A stretch of DNA of 64,000 nucleotides from Pseudo-nitzschia pungens (taxonomy: Eukaryota > Bacillariophyta > Bacillariophyceae > Bacillariales > Bacillariaceae): NCBI GenBank assembly GCA_037355855.1, contig CM074763.1, positions 2,418,001 to 2,482,000 of the forward strand, given 5' to 3'. Below the pieces are notes generated by a model that was given only the letters and a program-made list of their open reading frames with translations, did not search any database and was not told where the DNA came from. This document shows positions 32,138 through 42,800 of this stretch, piece by piece; positions within the stretch are counted from its first letter, which is position 1; each line of letters starts with the position of its first letter. The position numbers and the translations under genes were made by a program.

Positions 32138-32950
32138 GTTTGATTGAGAGAGAAGATTGGTATATATTACAATTGATCATACGAAGCAGTCGACTTTGAA
32201 TTTATGCTGTCTTTCCTTTCAGCCCTCAAATGAGTTTTCGGAAGCGAAAACTCATCTGAGAGGATTTATCACACAATTTGTGACAGAATGTTTTCGAAAT
32301 TACATTCTTTTTTCAAATCTTCCCGTAGTGACGAGGATGTTCTAGAGAGACAACGGAATTCTTTGCTTCTCTTTTGAAAAATCCGGCACTGATGTATCAC
32401 TATGGTTATCCTTGTTGAGCGGCAGGTAACTCGTGGGCACCTTCACCACCGGATATCTATCTAATGCATTTTCGAGCCATTATCCTTGTTACAAAGATCC
32501 CTGTCGGATGCACTGAGTTTTACGAATAGATCGGTTCGCCTTGTGATATAATGTGTTCTTTATGACGCATTGAGTTCTCCGCAAACCTTAAAAGGCATTC
32601 AAAAATACGCACGAAATAACTCTTTTGAAAAACAAAAAATGATTGATTCCATCATCAACAACTTTCGATCTTGCAAAAAATAATTAGAATACCTACGGTA
32701 AGTTACGGTAAGGTTACTCGTACAACATACGGTAGAGAAAAAGTAGTACGAGTAGGAGGACAATAATAGCACCAACAGTAATACTAGAAATACTTCGGTA
32801 CTTCGTAATGATGTTTTTGAACACAACTTTGCAGGATGTCCTCTGATGGCATAGTTCAAATACCAAATGCCACATTGAAGTTAAAGGATGAACTTTGCTA
32901 CAGAAGGAATTCTGCTTGATTTAGAATTCAAAACCTTTAGTGAGCTCCTG
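32138..32950. other. Spacer between the carrier gene and the LTR element
   Basis: No gene seen. GTAAGTTACGGTAAGG-type motifs lie near 32695-32725. Confidence 0.5.
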
Positions 32951-32955
32951 TGTAC
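32951..32955. repeat. Target site duplication TGTAC, left
   Basis: The five bases before the 5' LTR equal those after the 3' LTR (43354-43358), which ties the two outer LTRs to a single integration. Confidence 0.85.
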
Positions 32956-33327
32956 TGCCGTGCACCGGAATACAGTCACGAGTCTACTCGGGACTGGATT
33001 AAGGTTGAGGATAAATTAGCGAGGCGTTGGAATCGCCGATTCCAAGTGCCGATCGAAAGCAATAGCAATAGACTAATTGATAGAGCTAATAGCCGTCCTT
33101 ACAACCTGGGGCCTATTCCCCATGGTTGAGGCGGCGCGTCGTTCTACAACTTGGGGCCTAACCTCTCTTCGATTGAGGCGACGATAAAGTCTGGTTACAG
33201 ACTGAGTAGCTTTTAACCACCTTCGGTGGATTTTCCTACTTAAATAAGTATATTATTATTATTATGATAGAGCTCACAATTTGCATATCACTACTATTCT
33301 AATCACTAGTAGACCCGGGGTATGGCA
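32956..33327 (+). repeat. 5' LTR of the composite element, carrying a SINE-like insertion
   Basis: It begins TGCCGTGCACCGG and ends GGGGTATGGCA (TG...CA). Without the 187 inserted bases it is 185 bp and identical to the 3' LTR. Confidence 0.9.
33088..33264 (+). mobile_element. SINE-like element, copy 1 (177 bp), inserted in the 5' LTR
   Basis: It is flanked by the 10-bp duplication tgatagagct (33078-33087 and 33265-33274), and the other LTR shows the empty site. The head is a two-fold repeat of about 43 bases (33094-33136 and 33140-33183, both with acaac.tggggccta and gaggcg.cg). Then come the hairpins agtctg-gtta-cagact and ccacc-ttc-ggtgg, and a ttattattattat tail. The segment cctc-tcttcgatt-gagg resembles a tRNA T arm, but no clear A box is present, so a tRNA origin is only a guess. 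It has no coding capacity. Confidence 0.8.
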
Positions 33328-34077
33328 TGATTTTAAAATCAAGCTGAGCGCTGATGACCATGAGCAAGAGAAGGGACCGATCGGTCGACAAACCGACGGG
33401 ACCGAAGAAACTGCCGAAAAATGGAGGCGCAGAGAAGCAAAAAACAGGGAGAAGGATATCCAGTGTCTGCAGCACAAGGAAGACCGACCCCAGCAACTGT
33501 TGGCGCCCAAAGAAGGGAGCAACAGCAGCAACAGAGACACCTAAGTACCTAAACAGGACCATGGTCGACAACAGAAATAATCGAACAAAGAAATAATGAA
33601 ATAAGTGTCAAAAAAGTGACACATAATCCAGTGAGTGGACTAATTGGACCAACACTGAGTGGATGGACAGACCGAATAGGGGATGCCAACCAAAACCGAA
33701 GTATACGGATATCCGGAAAGGTATATAATGAATACCTAAACACCACCAATCCCACGGGAAACGGGAAGTGGGACCGGCCCGGTGATTGCTTAATAGAGAA
33801 GCAACGCCGGAGAACCACGGGAATCGAATCCCACAAAATAAAAACAGAAACAACTCCGGAGAACCACAGGATTCCCGGGAACTAAAGAGAGAAACAACTC
33901 CCACCACTGGACAAACCAGGGGGAAAATCAGTCGCAACACGGGGTATCGCGTGGAAGTGAACCCCAGGGGGAAACACTGGAGCAATCACTCTTTGCTCAT
34001 TTCCAACCCAACTAACAACTTACAGAAATACTGTAACTAATTAAACTAAAATATAATAACTGACTGATTAACTCACC
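33328..34077 (+). other. Leader between the 5' LTR and gag
   Basis: It opens with the 14-bp palindrome tgattttaaaatca directly after the LTR, where a primer-binding site is expected; no match to a tRNA 3' end beginning TGG is visible. A ggtatataatgaa string lies at about 33720. Repeated ggagaaccac...gaat and gaaacaactcc phrases occur at 33805-33905. The corresponding leader in copy B is 38866-39610. Confidence 0.6.
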
Positions 34078-35514
34078 ATGACGTCTAAAGGAACCAAACT
34101 GAAACCTTTCAACGTCACACGGGAGGACTGGCCGGAAGACGCCACCACCGTAAAGATGAATGTAGACAGCGAACAAGGTGGAATCGCATTCAGCGACTAC
34201 CTGAAGGTCCTCAATGGTACTGAAAGACCAGAACTCTTCCTTATCTGGAAGAGAGACTTTGACCAGAAAATTGCTGGCAATGACAAACTCAACGGGGACC
34301 AGAAATTGGAGGTTCTACAGAGAATCCTCTCTATTGAGGCACTCGGACTTGTCCAGCGAACGCTCGCGCGGACCTACTTGGCCGAACCGACCCACAAGGT
34401 CCATCAGACCAGACACGTACAGAAAAAGATCCAAGAGATCGAACAAAGGGACCAAGCAAACATCCTGCTATCAATGGGGCAAGACGCCACCGAAACTCCC
34501 ACGGGAGCCTCCAAGGAGACGGCAAAGGAGCAAGCTCCAAACGCCGACAAAACCGACACCGCCAAGGCGAGTTCGGACAAAGAATCGGAGACCAACAACC
34601 TCGAGTCTCCAATCCCAAAGAAAAAGGTCGCAAGCGCCCTCATCCAGTACTACCAATCCCAGGAGTACAGAAAGGATGTCATCGAGGAATGCATGCATGC
34701 CCTCAAACTCAAAATCTTTGGCAATGACCAACACGGCAAGCGCTCGTATATCGTCCTCCGACGATTCATGCGAGGCATGCGCGTGGACCTCAAACATGGC
34801 ATTAGAGCCTGGGCCAACCGAATGGCCGAACTCCAAAACTACCTCCCAGATTGCCTCTGGGAATGTGGCAGTGACCAAATGGAAACACCAAGAAGTTTCA
34901 CCCAAGGAGAAATGAAGGAAATCCTAGATGCCAACATGACCCACTCCCAACGCGAGAAGCTGGAGCACATTAGTTGGGACCTCTACACCCACTCCTTTAA
35001 CACCACTATCGACAAGCTCGAAAACCTGGAAATCACCATCCGGAAGGAAGCACTAATGCAACAACGCATCACCGACCTCGAAAAGCAGACCGGCGTCACC
35101 AAGAAGACCCCCAAGGCCGCATCTGGGGGAGGAACCCACCACGGGAAATCCCCTGGCAAAAAGAAGCGCCCTGTGGACAACAGCAACAAACAGCTATGCA
35201 AGACCTGTGGCAAGGTCCATGCCGGCAAATGCTGGAAACTAACCGGCGGACCACCCAAAAAGGGAAAATTCGACCGGGAAACCATCAACCTGCTCAAGGA
35301 GCATTTTGTGGCAAAAGAAGACTCGGACAACGAGCAACACTCCAAACCCCACTGGGGAAGGAACTTATCAAACCACGAGTACTCCTATGTACTGGCCACG
35401 GCCCAAGCGGACCACGAGGTTTCCGACGATGAGATAGATATCTCTGAACGCGAACTCAAAGAGTACAGAAGAAAGTACCGAAAGACCTTTAAAAAGAAAG
35501 GATCCCACAACTGA
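34078..35514 (+). CDS. gag: gag of retrotransposon segment A
   Basis: The polyprotein has 478 residues and begins MTSKGTKLKPFNVTREDWPE. The helix-rich middle (about 195-340) is capsid-like. A zinc-knuckle variant, CKTCGKVHAGKC, sits near residue 378 with spacing CX2CX3HX3C, shorter than the usual CX2CX4HX4C. The end is Lys-rich (KTFKKKGSHN). It stops with TGA at 35512-35514, and pol follows at once in the same frame. Gag would form the virus-like particle that carries the element RNA. The copy in B is one residue longer and differs at about a dozen positions. Confidence 0.85.
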   Translation: MTSKGTKLKPFNVTREDWPEDATTVKMNVDSEQGGIAFSDYLKVLNGTERPELFLIWKRDFDQKIAGNDKLNGDQKLEVLQRILSIEALGLVQRTLARTYLAEPTHKVHQTRHVQKKIQEIEQRDQANILLSMGQDATETPTGASKETAKEQAPNADKTDTAKASSDKESETNNLESPIPKKKVASALIQYYQSQEYRKDVIEECMHALKLKIFGNDQHGKRSYIVLRRFMRGMRVDLKHGIRAWANRMAELQNYLPDCLWECGSDQMETPRSFTQGEMKEILDANMTHSQREKLEHISWDLYTHSFNTTIDKLENLEITIRKEALMQQRITDLEKQTGVTKKTPKAASGGGTHHGKSPGKKKRPVDNSNKQLCKTCGKVHAGKCWKLTGGPPKKGKFDRETINLLKEHFVAKEDSDNEQHSKPHWGRNLSNHEYSYVLATAQADHEVSDDEIDISERELKEYRRKYRKTFKKKGSHN

Positions 35515-36765
35515 ATGGTTTCTGATACCATCCACACCGGACCGCGCGTAATCAACCGATTCGCAGACGTCTGTGTGGAGGTATTGGACCACAAGGGAAG
35601 GGGGAGGATGCTCCGGGGCCTACTCGACTCCGGGTGCTCCAAATCCATCATACTAAGGCACTTTGTCAACCGAAGTCAACTAACGAACCGAGACCAAAGA
35701 TCTGTCACCTACAACACGTACGGAGGCAAGTTCAGAACCAAGTCTGCGGCTTCAGTGGGACTAAGGCTGATAGAATTTTCAAACTCCAAGACCATCAAAT
35801 GGACCTTCCAAGTGGATGAGTATCATCACCATGAGGAAGTACCCTATGACATGATTATAGGGTCCGATCTAATGGCACAACTGGGACTGGACATAAAATA
35901 CAGCTCCCGTACGATCGAATGGCAGGGTGACTCTATTCCCATGAAGGGGATGGGGGAGCTCTCTGACCCGGACAAATGTGAGGCAGTATTCTTTGCCAAC
36001 ACACAAAGTCCAATCCTCCAACAAGAGGAAGAAAGGCAAACCAAAATCCTGGACGCCGACTACTCCAAAGTCGATATAGATGCTATGGTCAATGACCTGG
36101 AGATTACAGACGCGTCCAAGGAAGCGCTGAAGAAAACACTGAAGAAATTCCCAACACTCTTTGGAGGAGGATTGGGTCTGCTCAAAAACATAGAACCGGT
36201 GTCCATTGAACTCCAACCAGGGGTCAAACCGGTCCGGCAGAGGTACTATTCCGTGCCCCATGCCTTTGAACAAGCACTCCGAAAGGAGATCACCAGGCTC
36301 TGTGATATTGGAGTCCTGGAAAAACTCCCCCACGATGACGACTCACCGTGGGCATCCCCTACCTTCTGTCAACCCAAGAAGACAGGGGACATTCGCGTCC
36401 TAACCGACTTTCGAAAGATGAACGCAGCCATCCAAAGGAAACCATTCCCACTACCACGAATAGGGGAAACGATCCAAAGACTACAAAAGTTCAAGTCAGC
36501 TACGGCGCTTGACTTGTCCCAGGGATATTATACCATTCCCATTTGCAAGGAAAGCCAGAAGATTTGCTCTACCATTTTGCCATGGGGAAAATATGCCTAC
36601 AAACGATTGGCAATGGGAATTGCATGTGCACCCGATATCTTCCAGTCAGTCATGATGAACCTACTAGGGGACCTGGACTATGTCCTCGTCTATATCGATG
36701 ACATCCTAATCATACAGAGGGAAGGCGAGTCCGAACAGGATCACCGGTTCTATATTCTTCAGTAG
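35515..36765 (+). pseudogene. pol: pol fragment of segment A, truncated in reverse transcriptase
   Basis: It encodes protease (LLDSGCSKSI) and reverse transcriptase through YIDDILII, then stops at the junction with inverted copy B. The last six codons (RFYILQ) come from B read backwards. It is identical in translation to the first 410 residues of the pol in segment C. RNase H and integrase are missing here. Confidence 0.85.
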
Positions 36766-37425
36766 TCCCAGACCTCCTCCAAAGAGTGTCGGGAATTTCT
36801 TCAGTGTTTTCTTCAAGGCTTCCTTGGATTCCGCAGTAATCTCGAGTTCGTTGACCATAGCGTCTATATCGACTTTGGAGTAGTCTGCGTCCAAGATTTT
36901 GGCTTGCCTTTCTTCCTCTTGTTGGAGGATTGGACTCTGTGTGTTGGCAAAGAATACTGCCTCACATTTGTCCGGGTTCGAGAGCTCCCCCATCCCCTTC
37001 ATGGGAATAGAGTCACCCTGCCATTCTATTGTTCGGGAGCTGTATTTTATGTCCAGTCCCAGTTGTGCCATTAGATCGGATCCTATAATCATGTCATAGG
37101 GTACTTCCTCATGGTGATGATACTCATCCACTTGGAAGGTCCATTTGATGGTCTTAGAGTTTGAAAATTCTATCAGCCTTAGTCCCACTGAAGCCGCAGA
37201 CTTGGTTCTGAACTTGCCTCCGTACGTGTTGTAGGTGACAGATCTTTGGTCTCGGTTCGTTAGTTGACTTCGGTCGACAAATTGCCTTAGTATGATGGAT
37301 TTGGAGCAGCCAGAGTCTAGTAGGCCCCGGAGCATCCTCCCCCTTCCCTTGTGGTCCAATACCTCCACACAGACGTCCGCAAACCTGTTGATGATGCGGG
37401 GTCCCGAGTGGATGGTATCGGCCAT
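36706..37425 (-). pseudogene. pol: pol fragment of copy B (protease region)
   Basis: It begins MADTIHSGPRIINRFADVCV and carries the protease DSGCS motif. It ends before the reverse transcriptase core; the final codons (about 36745 down to 36706) are read from segment A in antisense. It lies directly after the gag stop in the same frame, as in the other copies. Confidence 0.8.
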
Positions 37426-38865
37426 TCAGTTGTGGGAACCTTTCTTTTTGAAGGTTTTCCGGTACTTTCTTCTGTACTCTTTGAGTTCCCGTTCGGAGAT
37501 GTCGATCTCGTCATCGGAGACTTCATGGTCAGCTTGGGCCGTGGCCAGTACGTAAGAGTACTCGTGGTTCGATAAGTTCCTTCCCCAGTGGGGTTTGGAG
37601 TGTTGCTCGTTGTCCGAGTCTTGTTCTTTTGCCACAAAGTGCTCCTTGAGCAGGTTGATGGTTTCCCAGTCGAACTTCCCCTTCTTGTGGGGACCACCGG
37701 TTAGTTTCCAGCATTTGCCGGCATGGACCTTGCCACAGGTCTTGCATAGTTGTTTGTTGCTGTTGTCCACAGGGCGCTTCTTTTTGCCAGGGGATTTCCC
37801 GTGGTGGGTTCCTCCCCCAGATGCGGCCTTGGGGGTCTTCTTGGTGACACCGGTCTGCTTTTCGAGGTCGGTGATGCGTTGTTGCATTACTGCTTCCTTC
37901 CGGATGGTGATTTCCAGATTTTCGAGCTTGTCGATAGTGGTGTTAAAGGAGTGGGTGTAGAGGTCCCAACTAATGTGCTCCAGCTTCTCGCGTTGGGAGT
38001 GGGTCATGTTGGAATCCAATATTTCCTTCATTTCTCCTTGGGTGAAGCTTCGTGGTGTTTCCATTTGGTCACTGCCACATTCCCAGAGGCAGTCTGGGAG
38101 GTAGCTTTGGAGTTCGGCCATTCGGTTGGCCCAGGCTCTAATGCCATGTTTGAGGTCCACGCGCATGCCTCGCATGAATCGGCGGAGGACGATGTACGAG
38201 CGCTTGCCGTGTTGGTCATTGCCAAAGATTTTGAGCTTGAGGGCATGCATGCATTCCTCGATGACATCCTTTCTGTACTCCTGGGATTGGTAGTACTGGA
38301 TGAGGGCGCTTGCGACCTTCTTCTTTGGGATTGGAGACTCGAGGTTGTCGGTCTCCGATTCTTTGTCCGATCTCGCCGTGGCTGTGTCGGTTTTGTCGGC
38401 GTTTGGAGGTTTCTCCTTTGCCGTCTCCTTGGAGGCTCCCGTGGGAGGTTCAGTGGCATCTTGCCCCATTGATAGTAGTATGTTTGCTTGGTCCCTTTGC
38501 TCGATCTCTTGGATCTTTTTCTGTACGTGTCTGGTGTGATGGACCTTGTGGGTTGGTTCGGCCAAGTAGGTCCGCGCGAGCGTTCGCTGGACAAGTCCGA
38601 GTGGCTCAATAGAGAGGATTCTCTGTAGAACCTCCAATTTCTGGTCTCCGTTGAGTTTGTCATTGCCAGCAATTTTCTGGTCAAAGTCTCTCTTCCAGAG
38701 AAGGAAGAGTTCTGGTCTTTCAGTACCATTGAGAACTTTCAGGTAGTCGCTGAATGCGATTCCACCTTGTTCACTGTCTACGTTCATCTTTACGGTGGCG
38801 GCGTCTTCCGGCCAGTCCTCTCGTGCGATGTTGAAAGGTTTCAGTTTGGTTCCTTTAGACGCCAT
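37426..38865 (-). CDS. gag: gag of inverted copy B
   Basis: The frame is intact at 479 residues and closely matches the segment A gag, including the CKTCGKVHAGKC knuckle and the KTFKKKGSHN end. Differences include FNIAREDW for FNVTREDW, changes around KEKPPNADKTDTATARS, and an extra Gln in AKEQDSDNE. An intact frame in a truncated copy suggests B is young, or that its gag has been kept by chance. Confidence 0.8.
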   Translation of the reverse strand: MASKGTKLKPFNIAREDWPEDAATVKMNVDSEQGGIAFSDYLKVLNGTERPELFLLWKRDFDQKIAGNDKLNGDQKLEVLQRILSIEPLGLVQRTLARTYLAEPTHKVHHTRHVQKKIQEIEQRDQANILLSMGQDATEPPTGASKETAKEKPPNADKTDTATARSDKESETDNLESPIPKKKVASALIQYYQSQEYRKDVIEECMHALKLKIFGNDQHGKRSYIVLRRFMRGMRVDLKHGIRAWANRMAELQSYLPDCLWECGSDQMETPRSFTQGEMKEILDSNMTHSQREKLEHISWDLYTHSFNTTIDKLENLEITIRKEAVMQQRITDLEKQTGVTKKTPKAASGGGTHHGKSPGKKKRPVDNSNKQLCKTCGKVHAGKCWKLTGGPHKKGKFDWETINLLKEHFVAKEQDSDNEQHSKPHWGRNLSNHEYSYVLATAQADHEVSDDEIDISERELKEYRRKYRKTFKKKGSHN

Positions 38866-39610
38866 GGTGAGTTAATCAGTCAGTTATTATATTTTAGTTT
38901 AATTAGTTACAGTATTTCTGTAAGTTGTTAGTTGGGTTGGAAATGAGCAAAAAGTGATTGCTCCAGTTTTTCCCCCTGAGGTTCACTTCCACGCGATACC
39001 CCGTGTTGTGACTGATTTTCCCCCTGGTTTGTCCAGTGGTGGGAGTTGTTTCTCTCTTTAGTTCCCGGGAATCCTGTGGTTCTCCGGAGTTGTTTCTGTT
39101 TTTATTTTGCGGGATTCGATTCCCGTGGTTCTCCGGCGTTGCTTCTCTATTAAGCAATCACCGGGCCGGTCCCACTTCCCGTTTCCCGTGGGATTGGTGG
39201 TGTTTAGGTATTCATTATATACCTTTCCGGATATCCGTATACTTCGGTTTTGGTTGGCATCCCCTATTCGGTCTGTCCATCCACTCAGTGTTGGTCCAAT
39301 TAGTCCACTCACTGGATTATGTGTCACTTTTTCGACACTTATTTCATTATTTCTTTGTTCGATTATTTCTGCTGTCGACCATGGTCCTGTTTAGGTACTT
39401 AGGTGTCTCTGTTGCTGCTGTTGCTCCCTTCTTTGGGCGCCAACAGTTGCTGGGGTCGGTCTTCCTTGTGCTGCAGACACTGGATATCCTTCTCCCTGTT
39501 TTTGCTTCTTTGTGCCTCCATTTTTGGCAGTCTTTCGGTCTCGTCGGCGCCTTGGCCGATCGATCTCTTTCTGCTCATGGTCATCAGCACTCAGCTTGAT
39601 TTTAAAATCA

Positions 39611-39801
39611 TGCCATACCCCGGGTCTACTAGTGAATAGAATAGTAGTGATATGCAAATTGTGAGCTCTATCAATTAGTCTATTGCTATCGGATTGAGAG
39701 ACCGTCTCCCTATTGGCGATACGGACGCTCGCTAATCGTAATTCATCCTTATCCTTAATTCAGTCCCGAATGGACTCGTGACTGTATTCCGGTGCACGGC
39801 A
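39611..39801 (-). repeat. LTR of inverted copy B (191 bp)
   Basis: It shares the TGCCGTGCACCGGAATACAG start and the ...CCCGGGGTATGGCA end with the outer LTRs. Its middle differs (gagcgtccgtatcgccaat), so it is a variant of the family. Confidence 0.85.
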
Positions 39802-39871
39802 TGAACGCGAACTCAAAGAGTACAGAAGAAAGTACCGAAAGACCTTTAAAAAGAAAGGATCCCACAACTGA
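39802..39871 (+). pseudogene. gag: gag tail at the start of segment C
   Basis: The last 22 gag codons (ERELKEYRRKYRKTFKKK to GSHN) and the TGA, copied from 35445-35514. This is the left end of the 1301-bp direct repeat. Confidence 0.8.
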
Positions 39872-42800
39872 ATGGTTTCTGATACCATCCACACCGGACC
39901 GCGCGTAATCAACCGATTCGCAGACGTCTGTGTGGAGGTATTGGACCACAAGGGAAGGGGGAGGATGCTCCGGGGCCTACTCGACTCCGGGTGCTCCAAA
40001 TCCATCATACTAAGGCACTTTGTCAACCGAAGTCAACTAACGAACCGAGACCAAAGATCTGTCACCTACAACACGTACGGAGGCAAGTTCAGAACCAAGT
40101 CTGCGGCTTCAGTGGGACTAAGGCTGATAGAATTTTCAAACTCCAAGACCATCAAATGGACCTTCCAAGTGGATGAGTATCATCACCATGAGGAAGTACC
40201 CTATGACATGATTATAGGGTCCGATCTAATGGCACAACTGGGACTGGACATAAAATACAGCTCCCGTACGATCGAATGGCAGGGTGACTCTATTCCCATG
40301 AAGGGGATGGGGGAGCTCTCTGACCCGGACAAATGTGAGGCAGTATTCTTTGCCAACACACAAAGTCCAATCCTCCAACAAGAGGAAGAAAGGCAAACCA
40401 AAATCCTGGACGCCGACTACTCCAAAGTCGATATAGATGCTATGGTCAATGACCTGGAGATTACAGACGCGTCCAAGGAAGCGCTGAAGAAAACACTGAA
40501 GAAATTCCCAACACTCTTTGGAGGAGGATTGGGTCTGCTCAAAAACATAGAACCGGTGTCCATTGAACTCCAACCAGGGGTCAAACCGGTCCGGCAGAGG
40601 TACTATTCCGTGCCCCATGCCTTTGAACAAGCACTCCGAAAGGAGATCACCAGGCTCTGTGATATTGGAGTCCTGGAAAAACTCCCCCACGATGACGACT
40701 CACCGTGGGCATCCCCTACCTTCTGTCAACCCAAGAAGACAGGGGACATTCGCGTCCTAACCGACTTTCGAAAGATGAACGCAGCCATCCAAAGGAAACC
40801 ATTCCCACTACCACGAATAGGGGAAACGATCCAAAGACTACAAAAGTTCAAGTCAGCTACGGCGCTTGACTTGTCCCAGGGATATTATACCATTCCCATT
40901 TGCAAGGAAAGCCAGAAGATTTGCTCTACCATTTTGCCATGGGGAAAATATGCCTACAAACGATTGGCAATGGGAATTGCATGTGCACCCGATATCTTCC
41001 AGTCAGTCATGATGAACCTACTAGGGGACCTGGACTATGTCCTCGTCTATATCGATGACATCCTAATCATACAGAGGGAAGGCGAGTCCGAACAGGATCA
41101 CCTCCACAAAATCGATACAGTCCTACAGAGACTGGACGATGCTGGCTTCCGAGCCAACCTCAGAAAATCCTTTTTCATGCAAAAAGAAGTGGAATATCTG
41201 GGATTTCTGTTAACAACAGAAGGCATTCAGCCCCAGCCAAAGAAACTGGAGGCGATGAAGCGACTAGAAGCCCCCAAGAACACCAAGCAACTCAAGATGT
41301 TTCTTGGAATGGTAAACTTTTACAGGGACATGTGGAAGCGCCGCTCCCACATCCTAGCCCCTCTGAACAAACTCGCAGGGAAAAAGGGCAAAACGAACTG
41401 GTATTGGGGTCCAGCAGAGCAGAAAGCTTTCATGGAGGCGAAGAGGATGCTCGCAGATGAAGCTAAGCTTGCATTCCCGGACTTTACGAAACCATTTCAT
41501 CTCTACTCAGACGCCAGCGATAGGCAACTGGGAGCAACTGTATGCCAAGATGGCAAGCCACTTGGTTTCTACACCCGGAAGCTGAACTCAGCGCAGCTCA
41601 ACTACACTGTTGGAGAAAAAGAACTCCTGGGCATAGTAGAAGGCCTGAAGGCATTCGAAGGAATCCTACGAGGACAAGATGTGATTATTCACACAGACCA
41701 CCTTAACCTGCTCTATCAGCAGATGCCCACCCAAAGGATGGTCCGGTGGAGACTCCTCATGGAGGAGTTCCACCCGGTAGTCAAGCACGTGGCTGGCAAA
41801 GACAACGATGCAGCAGATGCACTATCAAGACTGGATATTACTGATGATCCAGCGGACACAGTGGAATGGCTACCACCAAATAAGCCCCTCACCTACGCGG
41901 ATGAGGAAGAGCACCTCCGGCAACTCCTATTCCCGCTTGGAGAAGTGCCGGAAGAATTCCAGGGCAATAGTGCATTCCCACTTGCCCCGGACATGATTCA
42001 GTTCTACCAACAAAAGGACACAGGAATCATGAGTGCTCTGGAAAAAGACAATCGACTAACCACCAAAATGGTGGAAGGTTACAACCTAATCCACAAAGAA
42101 GGAAAGATTCTGATTCCCGACAAACTCAAGGACAGAGTCATGGAATGGTACCACAGCATGTTGGTCCATCCCGGAGAAAAGAGAATGGAACAGAGCATAC
42201 GCTCAGTCTTCACCTGGAAAGGCCTACGAAAGGACGTTCAGGATCTCTGTAAACACTGTCACACGTGCCAGATGTTCAAAAAGAGTGGCCGGAAGAAGTA
42301 TGGACTACTACCGGAGAAAGCAGTGGAAGTCACCAAATGGCAGAGGGTCAATGTGGACCTCTGGGGACCTGCAACTGTCCACAATAAAAATGGTAAAGAC
42401 TACCATATCCATGTGCTCACCATGGTGGATCCAGTGACCGGATGGTTTGAACTGGCCCACCTGAAGGACTCACCAAATGCAGCAGAAACTCAACGATTGT
42501 TGGATAGTACCTGGCTAGCAAGATATCCTCGACCAAAAGAAATCGGATTCGATGGTGGAAGTGAGTTCAAAGCAGAGTTCCAAGAGCTCTGTGACAACAT
42601 GGGGATGAAAAGAAAACCCAGTGGCGCCTGGAACCCACAATCCAACTCAGTGCTGGAGAGAATCCACCAGGTCCTGAAGGACTGCCTATTGTCCTTTAAC
42701 CTGGAACAAAGAGACCTCCATGAGAAGGACCCCTTTGAGGAATTCACTACCAAGGCAGCGTACGCTATCAGAAGTGCCATCCACACCACGCTGGGATACT

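Larger units (their letters stand above)
36742..39801 (-). mobile_element. Inverted truncated copy B of the same LTR family
   Basis: Read on the minus strand it has one LTR (39801-39611), a leader, a complete gag and the first third of pol, ending at ...atagaaccggtg. It differs from A and C in the LTR middle and at scattered gag and pol residues, so it is a separate, older or sister copy. The truncated end meets segment A at the 4-base overlap CACC (36742-36745). The LTR end meets segment C at 39801/39802. Confidence 0.85.
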
